Both the position numbers and the translations under genes were made by a program. Positions 17,248-23,531 of a stretch of 64,000 bases of DNA are shown here, piece by piece; positions within the stretch are counted from its first letter, which is position 1, and each line of letters begins with the position of its first letter. Under the pieces are notes generated by a model. The model had not been told where the DNA came from. It made no database searches and saw only the letters and a list, made by a program, of their open reading frames with translations. Origin of the DNA: Shewanella psychrophila (GTDB lineage Bacteria; Pseudomonadota; Gammaproteobacteria; Enterobacterales; Shewanellaceae); contig NZ_CP014782.1 of assembly GCF_002005305.1 (NCBI RefSeq), positions 3,038,001-3,102,000 on the forward strand. The letters are read 5' to 3'.

Positions 17248-19595
17248 GCTGATTACTAATATGTTTATCCAACATAAATTACAGCTAGCGACCTTTCTAC
17301 AAAGCTTAAAAGCTCACTATCTGTAATTTGAACTTGGTCTGCCGCTGGATTAGTATCGTGATGAAACTGTCCTGCATAACGATTTATTTCATTTAGTTCG
17401 TTAGTAATGTTTTGAGCATTAATAAGGGGACTTGATGGTTGCGCATTACTAATCAAGTCAATAACTTGACCAAACAAAAGGCCTCTATTTATCAGGTTAG
17501 GAAAGCGTCTATGTAGATACCCCTCAAGCATAGGCCTAATGGATCTAGCTATTTCCATACTACTCTGAGCAGTACCAACTATATATTCATCAAGCATACG
17601 GTGGCATTTGAAATATGCACTTTCACATTCTTGATCGAGATTAATTACATCGAAGTCACTATAGCGATTAATAACTGATTTTAGCTTTAAACATTTAATG
17701 TCGTTTGGGCTTCCGGTACGCAACACATCATCACGAAGATTGCGAAGAAAATGAACATCATGTGCAAGAACAATTATTTGCTCGCAACTATCATGCAATC
17801 TCTTTAAAACAGTACGTGTTTGCTGTTTTCTATTAAGATCTAAACTACACATTGGATCATCAATTACGATAACCTTGTTGGCTAAATCAGGTTCAGACTC
17901 TGCAGAAGCTATGAAGAAAGCAAAAGCTAATGTGCGTTTATCACCTTCGCTCAAAGAAGTCTTAAAATCTGGTACACCGCCATTTAAAGCAATATTGGCA
18001 CCGCGCATTTGCAGTACATAATCACTTCTCAAACCACCCCGGTAATTAAAATCAATGTTAGGAATCAGAAATTGAGCACCAAAACCGCGTAAAAGCTCAT
18101 TAATACGATCTTTATAGCTTTCTAGTGTTGCTTGCATGATTTGATTCAAGGCATCTTTTTTTGTTTGCTTTTCGGCTTTTGCAGCTACATCTTGATTTTT
18201 TTCCAACGCAAGCTGCGAAAATAAATCTATAACATCTTGCCTGTAACGTATTTGGGCCCACTCCAAATCACGGATTTGGTTTTGCAAATTATCAATACTT
18301 AGAGCTGCCAAATTGTTTTTGTAGTCTGTTATAATAGCTGTAGCATTTGAAATTGAATCGTTACATGCACCAACAACATCTAAAACTACCTGCCAGTTTC
18401 TAGAAACTTCGTTTCTGTCCTCTTCAGATCCAACAGAATCAAGCAAATTGACTTCTTTTCTCTCTCTCAAAGCGTTTAACAGATTTTCAATATTAGAAAG
18501 AGCATCTCTTGCTGAACTTTCATCGAATGTAGGAGGTATTACCTCAGCATGTTCCTGCCAACCATCAATGACTGCGCTGACAGTTTCAAACCGAGACTTT
18601 AATCTATCAATTATCTCATTAGAGCATCTTGCGTTAATAAGGCCTGTCAGCCGAGAAACTCCTGATTTCAGCTGATTATAATCTTGATTAAAATAACTGC
18701 GATATGCTTGTATTAATTCGACCCCATCAAGAGGTTGGTTGCAATACAAGCAATTACCTTCATCACCATACGAATGCCCGTCACTTATCCATTTCTCTAA
18801 ACGATTTTTGCTATGACTATTTAAATGTTCTTTAACTTGCTGTTCCGCAGCTAGGTCAATATTTTCAAGGGATGTACCTAAAATATTGAAAACATCATCC
18901 ACATTAAGTGTTGGCAATACTAATTGCTGAGGCAATGCCTTAGCTTGAATAAGACTGATATTTTGAGCTTCAACGATTTTGCCATTAAGAACGGATATTT
19001 GGTCATCTGCATCTACAACTTCTGCTATTCTTTGAAATTGAGTTTGCGTCAAACCTCTGTGTAACACTTCTAATTGATTGCTTGTTTCTCGTAAAGAGCT
19101 GGCTGCTGTTCTCGCATTATTATCTGCAAGATCATATTCTTGTTGCGCTACAACAGCACTTTCGCCAAGTGCAAATTGCAATAAGTTTTTTCGTTGGTCG
19201 GCAGTAACTTGTCCACCTGCATAAACATTTTGCTCAACGAAATCGGCATCAAATACTAAAAGTTCTGGGCGCTCGGTATTCCAACTACCATTTTGAAAAG
19301 TAGAACGCTGCCCATTAGAAAATTGAAGAATAGCTTCTTGGTCATTATTACCATCAATCGTTCGGCGGTTTACAAGTAATTCAGGCCTATTCGTTGAGCA
19401 AGAACGAAATAACGAAGCAAGTGTTGATTTACCTCGTCCATTATCTGCATAAATAAAGCTAGCTTTCTTTAGCCCATGAGCTCTTGCATCAGCATCATGT
19501 AAAAGCCCTATACCTTTTATTCTATGTATTCTTTCTAACATCGATATCCCTTTTGTAATTCGATACTAAACATGCTGGCTTTCCGAAGTACATAA
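17153..19595 (-). mobile_element. Putative solitary integron gene cassette
   Basis: Boundaries were set from two core sites. On the minus strand GTTATGT (19596-19590) opens the unit 49 bp upstream of the ORF, and its exact reverse complement ACATAAC (17247-17241) begins the attC-like site after the ORF. In true cassettes the first bases of the cassette are complementary to R'' of its own attC, which is what is seen. No integrase gene and no neighbouring attC site is evident in this window, so this may be an isolated cassette inserted at a secondary site, or the remains of a larger array. Confidence 0.65.
17265..19541 (-). CDS. RloC/PrrC-like AAA_13 ATPase, candidate anticodon-nuclease defence protein
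   Basis: 758 aa. Walker A-like ADNGRGKST is at residues 32-40 (Ala replaces the first Gly). A coiled-coil region follows, with a CLYC zinc-hook-like pair at Cys264/Cys267. The ABC signature LSEGDKR, Walker B KVIVIDDPMCSLD and switch His (LAHDVHF) come later. The C-terminal ~100 residues contain R669-x3-E673 and R721-x5-H727, reminiscent of the Arg-Glu-His triad and HEPN-type Rx4-6H of PrrC/RloC tRNA nucleases. RloC combines a zinc hook and this ATPase; activity here is inferred. Visibly more A+T-rich than its neighbours. Start: AAAAGGG site, ATG. Sits alone inside an integron-like cassette. Confidence 0.75.
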   Translation of the reverse strand: MLERIHRIKGIGLLHDADARAHGLKKASFIYADNGRGKSTLASLFRSCSTNRPELLVNRRTIDGNNDQEAILQFSNGQRSTFQNGSWNTERPELLVFDADFVEQNVYAGGQVTADQRKNLLQFALGESAVVAQQEYDLADNNARTAASSLRETSNQLEVLHRGLTQTQFQRIAEVVDADDQISVLNGKIVEAQNISLIQAKALPQQLVLPTLNVDDVFNILGTSLENIDLAAEQQVKEHLNSHSKNRLEKWISDGHSYGDEGNCLYCNQPLDGVELIQAYRSYFNQDYNQLKSGVSRLTGLINARCSNEIIDRLKSRFETVSAVIDGWQEHAEVIPPTFDESSARDALSNIENLLNALRERKEVNLLDSVGSEEDRNEVSRNWQVVLDVVGACNDSISNATAIITDYKNNLAALSIDNLQNQIRDLEWAQIRYRQDVIDLFSQLALEKNQDVAAKAEKQTKKDALNQIMQATLESYKDRINELLRGFGAQFLIPNIDFNYRGGLRSDYVLQMRGANIALNGGVPDFKTSLSEGDKRTLAFAFFIASAESEPDLANKVIVIDDPMCSLDLNRKQQTRTVLKRLHDSCEQIIVLAHDVHFLRNLRDDVLRTGSPNDIKCLKLKSVINRYSDFDVINLDQECESAYFKCHRMLDEYIVGTAQSSMEIARSIRPMLEGYLHRRFPNLINRGLLFGQVIDLISNAQPSSPLINAQNITNELNEINRYAGQFHHDTNPAADQVQITDSELLSFVERSLAVIYVG

Positions 19596-19596
19596 C
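19590..19596 (-). other. Cassette 5' core site (GTTATGT on the minus strand)
   Basis: Seven-base recombination-core-like sequence 49 bp upstream of the ATPase start, exactly complementary to the R''-like box at 17241-17247. No paired attC arms are visible on its far side (19597-19700). Confidence 0.5.
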
Positions 19597-19823
19597 AGCG
19601 TATTAGCGTGAATTCCGATAAACCTTTTGTAACGAACAGTGCTGAACTAAACTAAATCCTAATTAATTCACTATATTTTTAGTAACTTACCATCAAGAAT
19701 ATTGTCAAGCAATGGGATTAGGGAGTGGAGAAAGCGAGAATTTAGATAATCGAGAATCACTTTAGGTCGATATGTAAACTTAAGGAAGTATAAAATACTT
19801 ACTTTTCAATATCATAAAGTTAT

Positions 19824-19950
19824 TTATTCATTAAAATCGAGAGTTTCTCCTTTAACATAACGAGAAGCAAAACCTGCATATTGCTTGATTTGAATCATAA
19901 CTGTACGAACAAAGGGGTCGGAGCGAATAAGGTCAAACCTTCTTGTAAAT
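19824..19950 (-). pseudogene. Possible 3' remnant of an unidentified gene
   Basis: A short open frame ending at 19824 encodes a protein-like tail (VRTVMIQIKQYAGF, then YVKGETLDFNE) that looks non-repetitive. Its upstream part runs directly into dispersed repeat copy A, so any longer gene was truncated there. It could also be chance coding potential. No family recognised. Confidence 0.25.
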
Positions 19951-19956
19951 CCACAA

Positions 19957-20160
19957 GTGTAGATACAGCTGCGAGCTTCCAAATCAAGGATGATTTGGCA
20001 GAGCTTCCATGGATGGACTTGCAGCGTCTCGCAGAAGCATCTGCACATCCCCCGCTGGGAAGCGATAGATTGCAATGAAGGAGCGACCTTCAAACTACTA
20101 CTCAAGAACAAAACAGCCAAATGAACCTCAAAAAATGTATTAAGACTTCATTCGAAGGCT
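19957..20160 (+). repeat. Structured dispersed repeat, copy A
   Basis: Begins GTGTAGATACAGCTG and ends near CTTCATTCGAAGGC. Helices: outer stem CTGCGAG (19969-19975) with CTCGCAG (20028-20034), a hairpin CAAATC-AAGGAT-GATTTG at 19980-19997, and TGAAGG/CCTTCA near 20076-20092. The stem bases differ from copies B and C but remain paired. Confidence 0.75.
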
Positions 20161-20219
20161 AACGAAGTTTGGGGCAATAATGAGTCACAAACTCAACCCT
20201 GAGTTACTAAAAACTACAA

Positions 20220-20457
20220 TCGAAGAGATAGATAAACGGGTGTAGATACGGCTGAGGGTATCGAAAACAAGGATGTTTTCGTTAAGCGGCCATGGATGGC
20301 GCAAAGCGTCCCGAAGAACTTCCTCAAAATAAAAAGCGCACATTCCTCGCCGGACAGGCGGTAGGTTACATTGAAGGTAAGACCTTCAAGCATAAATCCC
20401 AATAACAAAACCGCCCAATGAACCCCAAAAAAATGTAATCAGCCTTCATTCGAAGGC
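20220..20457 (+). repeat. Structured dispersed repeat, copy B
   Basis: Contains TCGAAGAGATAGATAA and GGTGTAGATACGGCTG. Hairpin CGAAAAC-AAGGAT-GTTTTCG is at 20262-20281, a second hairpin GCC-ATGGAT-GGC follows, GGCGGT (20357-20362) pairs with ACCGCC (20410-20415), and TTGAAGGT pairs with ACCTTCAA between them. It ends with GCCTTCATTCGAAGGC. It lies in direct orientation about 80 bp after copy A. Confidence 0.75.
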
Positions 20458-20492
20458 AGACAAACTCTATTGGCCGACGCCAATGGGTAAAG

Positions 20493-20867
20493 TCAAAGCG
20501 AGAAGTTGGCTATCGTCTTCTGAATGCCGACCACATCAGTGCCCTTCTTGAGCTCTTTAACTAGCGGCTTGTCTTGACCCGAGATCCACAGCTTGAGCTC
20601 TGAGTCCATATCGAAACGCCCCGCAGTTTCGACTTCAAAATGAGTGATAGCCTTGTAAGGGATGGAATGATAGCTAACCTTCTTGCCGGTCAATCCCTGC
20701 TTGTCGATAAGAATGAGGCGTTTATTGGTGAACACAAACATGTCACGGATCAGTTTATAAGCTAAGTGCAACTCTTCGTTATCGCCCATGATTGGATTTA
20801 ACTCTGCGGCTAGTTCTTCAAGGTCAACTTCCGATGCATTACCCATCAATGAATCTAATAATCCCAT
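20493..20867 (-). CDS. Bacterial PH-domain protein (YvbH-type, bPH)
   Basis: A 124-aa cytosolic protein made almost entirely of one bacterial PH-like domain: FVFTNKRLILIDKQG, KVSYHSIPYKAITHFEVETA and LKLWISG are the typical beta-strand blocks. Ligand and partners are unknown. The ATG has AAGGATG upstream. Monocistronic, bounded by repeat B on one side and a 380-bp gap on the other. Confidence 0.82.
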   Translation of the reverse strand: MGLLDSLMGNASEVDLEELAAELNPIMGDNEELHLAYKLIRDMFVFTNKRLILIDKQGLTGKKVSYHSIPYKAITHFEVETAGRFDMDSELKLWISGQDKPLVKELKKGTDVVGIQKTIANFSL

Positions 20868-21252
20868 AATTTCATCCTTAAAAATGTTGTTAATTTCAGC
20901 TAAACATCAGCAGTAAGATAGCACAATCTAGTAGTAGGCTTCAGATTCATCTCTTGCCTTTAGCTAATGCTGTTTTCTATAGACTGAACACTTTAGCTAA
21001 AAAAACAGCCTACCCTTGGAAGACTTGAAAGCTAAAGTCACTATAAGTTTGCACTCGAAGTGCTGCAATCAATTCAGATAGGCTGTATAAACTGTTATCG
21101 GTATTAGGTATAAAAAGTTAAGTGGCACAACGAAATTTACCACTTAAATAACGAGCAGCTCTTGCAGCCTGCTCCCCTGAGACGCTTTGGAATAAAAGTA
21201 AATTGTCCTCACTCAGTAAACCTTCAGTTAGCACCTTCTAACGGGCATAGGT
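20868..21252. other. Intergenic gap with a short coding-like tail
   Basis: About 385 bp. No complete gene or clear terminator is seen. The minus strand at 21118-21234 is open and protein-like, and is listed separately. Confidence 0.4.
21118..21234 (-). pseudogene. Short coding-like fragment downstream of the M28 protease
   Basis: Minus-strand frame reads VLTEGLLSEDNLLLFQSV and then GEQAARAARYLSGKF before a stop at 21118. The composition looks like a real protein C-terminus, and a GTG at 21234 could start it (38 aa), but no family is recognised and the ribosome binding site is poor. It may be the remnant of a gene displaced by duplication of the protease modules, or a small protein. Confidence 0.25.
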
Positions 21253-23334
21253 TCATTGGCAGTCTCCAACTATTTTCCACACGCCCCACTGACCAGAATC
21301 GGCCGGAGACTCCCCCTGCGTCCACCAGTTTGCGGAATATTCCATACCTAACTGTGAAGTTTTATCTCCACCGAGATAAATAGTGGAGGCATCCCATGCC
21401 GGAGTCTGGCAAGTGCCAGGTTCATCTGGGTCGGTTTGCCTTTCTAGGCTCACCACTTGAGTTTGACTATGAGATAAACCGTCACTGTCGGTGACGGTCA
21501 ATACCACGCTATACTCTCCTCCATCGCTAAATTGATGAGTCGGATTTAGCGCGCTGCTCGAACCACCGTCGCCGAACGACCAGTTGCGACTATTGATCGC
21601 CACATCATCGAAGGATAAATCGATAAAGCTCACACTTAAGCCAGTCACAGAGTAACTAAACTTAGCAATAGGTGCGTGTGGTGTTCCTCCACCATCACCG
21701 GTACAGGGACCGACAAGTGACCAGACTTGGGTATAAACATCTGGCGCTGCGCCCGTTGACCACCAAATGGCCTCATATTCATTGGCTTCAAATGCCACAC
21801 GATCACCCAAGGCATAATTTACCGCCACATCCCAATCATACAAACCAGTACAGATGCCGGTATCAGGGGAGCCGCTAGACACAGAGACCGTTTGGCTATC
21901 ACTATCAGATGCGCCATTATCATCGGCAACTGTGAGTGTTATTTGATATTGACCCGCCGTAGCAAAGGTGTGGTTAGGGGAAACTTCGCTGCTCGAACTA
22001 GCATCACCAAAGTTCCATCGATAGCTGGTGAGCTCCCCACTCGAAAGAGACGAATCGAACTGACAGCTGAGTGCATTACACTGAGTCGTGAAGCCTGCTA
22101 CAGGCTCGATGGGGATGTCACCGATATTCGGGTTACCCATCTCGATGGCAAAACTCAGAGCCAGACGTGCAAAAGGCACCGAGTTAGCCGCTTCAGCATC
22201 ACTGTTAGCCAAGGTATCATTACGGCTGTGAATATTCGGATTAGCACCGTTGAAGCTAGACTCGAAGGGCATAGTGGCCGGATAGCCTTGGTTATACCAG
22301 GAGGCGTGGTCTGAGCAAGCATAACCACAACGATCATCACCATACACCACCGTCGGCTGATAGGTATCGAGTAACTGTTTCATATAGCTGGTGAAGCTGC
22401 TATCGATATAATCTGTCATAAACACGATATCTTCGGTCGAACCATGATAGTTAGTCATATCAAGCTGCAAGGCTGCTAACACTTTCTCCCCTCGCCCCTT
22501 GTAATCTGCTGCTATCTCTTTCGACCCCCTTAATCCCACCTCTTCGGCGGCGTAACCTATGATATGAATACTGCGCTGTGGTTGCTCACCACTACTGAGT
22601 AAGGCACTGGCAACATTAGTGAGCGATGCTATGCCCGATGCATCATCATCTGCACCTGGCGCAACAGTCCCCTCCCTTGTTCCACTGCCAGCCGTGGAAT
22701 CAAGATGCCCACCCATCACCAAAATTTCATCGGGATAGCGGCTGCCGGTTATTTTCAAAATAACCGAGTCCTGACCCCAACCACTGTGATTATAGGGCTC
22801 TACGATTGCCCAGCTATGCTGGCTGGCAAGTTGCCCCCAATGACTAGCTAGCCAATCGGCTGCTTGCTTACCTGTATTTGTTGTATAAAAACGGTTGGTA
22901 AAGTTACTCAGAGATTGAATTGTCGCCTTGATGTTTCCAGCCTTGATTTGTGGCAGCAATGCATTCACCTTAATCCCTTGCTGAATAGGCGGTGGCGTAA
23001 AAGCCAGCATCTGCTGCGATCCTTGCAGCGCATCGACCGCCTCTTGATAGCTACCATGGACGATATAACCGCCGCATCGATTTTTCTCTTCATGCATCAA
23101 TTGAGTCAAGCTTTGTAGCTGAGTCTCATCGGCCTGATAAATAAGGATCTGTGATTGAGAAAGCTGAGTATTTTGCATTGCAGGTGCTAACTGAGCTCCG
23201 GTTTGCTCAACTTGAGATACTGCATCATTGCCAACAGTGATCCATACTTTGTCCTCGTGTTCACTAGCACTAGCGCTAGCAGATAAGAGAGCAATCAAGG
23301 CAAGGTGTACTGCATTTTTTGAATATATGTTCAT
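21253..23334 (-). CDS. Secreted M28-family aminopeptidase with PKD and CBM5/12-like modules
   Basis: About 693 aa. The ATG at 23334 opens a signal peptide (MNIYSKNAVHLALIALL, cleavage near SASA). The zinc peptidase domain shows VMGGHLDST, GADDDASG, YAAEEVGLRGS and CSDHASWY, the His/Asp/Glu-Glu/His ligands and catalytic residues of M28 aminopeptidases. The C-terminus alternates PKD (YRWNFGD), chitin-binding type 3/CBM5-12 (WDVAVNYALGD, YEAIWWSTG), PKD (NWSFGDGG) and a second CBM (YSANWWTQG). It is likely secreted, possibly by type II secretion, to digest peptides on particulate or chitinous material. The same tail occurs in the neighbouring M4 protease. Confidence 0.9.
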   Translation of the reverse strand: MNIYSKNAVHLALIALLSASASASEHEDKVWITVGNDAVSQVEQTGAQLAPAMQNTQLSQSQILIYQADETQLQSLTQLMHEEKNRCGGYIVHGSYQEAVDALQGSQQMLAFTPPPIQQGIKVNALLPQIKAGNIKATIQSLSNFTNRFYTTNTGKQAADWLASHWGQLASQHSWAIVEPYNHSGWGQDSVILKITGSRYPDEILVMGGHLDSTAGSGTREGTVAPGADDDASGIASLTNVASALLSSGEQPQRSIHIIGYAAEEVGLRGSKEIAADYKGRGEKVLAALQLDMTNYHGSTEDIVFMTDYIDSSFTSYMKQLLDTYQPTVVYGDDRCGYACSDHASWYNQGYPATMPFESSFNGANPNIHSRNDTLANSDAEAANSVPFARLALSFAIEMGNPNIGDIPIEPVAGFTTQCNALSCQFDSSLSSGELTSYRWNFGDASSSSEVSPNHTFATAGQYQITLTVADDNGASDSDSQTVSVSSGSPDTGICTGLYDWDVAVNYALGDRVAFEANEYEAIWWSTGAAPDVYTQVWSLVGPCTGDGGGTPHAPIAKFSYSVTGLSVSFIDLSFDDVAINSRNWSFGDGGSSSALNPTHQFSDGGEYSVVLTVTDSDGLSHSQTQVVSLERQTDPDEPGTCQTPAWDASTIYLGGDKTSQLGMEYSANWWTQGESPADSGQWGVWKIVGDCQ

Positions 23335-23412
23335 AAACAAACATCCTATTAAGGAGTGTCGATAGAGCTGGTCCAAGGCGTTTAATCGATAAAAATGGAA
23401 TAAATTAAGAGT

Positions 23413-23450
23413 TGTGAGCTTAGCTTTTAAAGATAGAAGCTAAGCTCACA
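23413..23450 (-). terminator. Terminator-like hairpin after the M4 protease gene
   Basis: A perfect 14-bp stem TGTGAGCTTAGCTT / AAGCTAAGCTCACA with a 10-nt loop, about 80 bp past the M4 stop on the minus strand. The T tract is weak (ACTCTTAATTTA). Confidence 0.55.
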
Positions 23451-23531
23451 GGTTTGATAAGCTTCCGTAGAATCCATAGCTCCCTAACGATTCTTTACAA
23501 TAGATTAGAAAGGGAGCGAGTTATTTCTGCT

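Noticed and set aside
19597..19700. A second attC site upstream of the cassette
   Set aside because: Only the GTTATGT box is present. No paired arms are visible on its far side.
19824..20120. 98-residue minus-strand ORF as a real gene
   Set aside because: Most of it is the reverse strand of dispersed repeat copy A, including its hairpins. Only the last ~40 codons might be a gene remnant.
20214..20408. 64-residue minus-strand ORF as a gene
   Set aside because: It lies inside repeat copy B, and its sequence follows the repeat hairpins.
20443..20457. GCCTTCATTCGAAGGC as the PH-domain gene's terminator
   Set aside because: The hairpin is part of repeat copies A and B and lacks a T tract on the minus strand.
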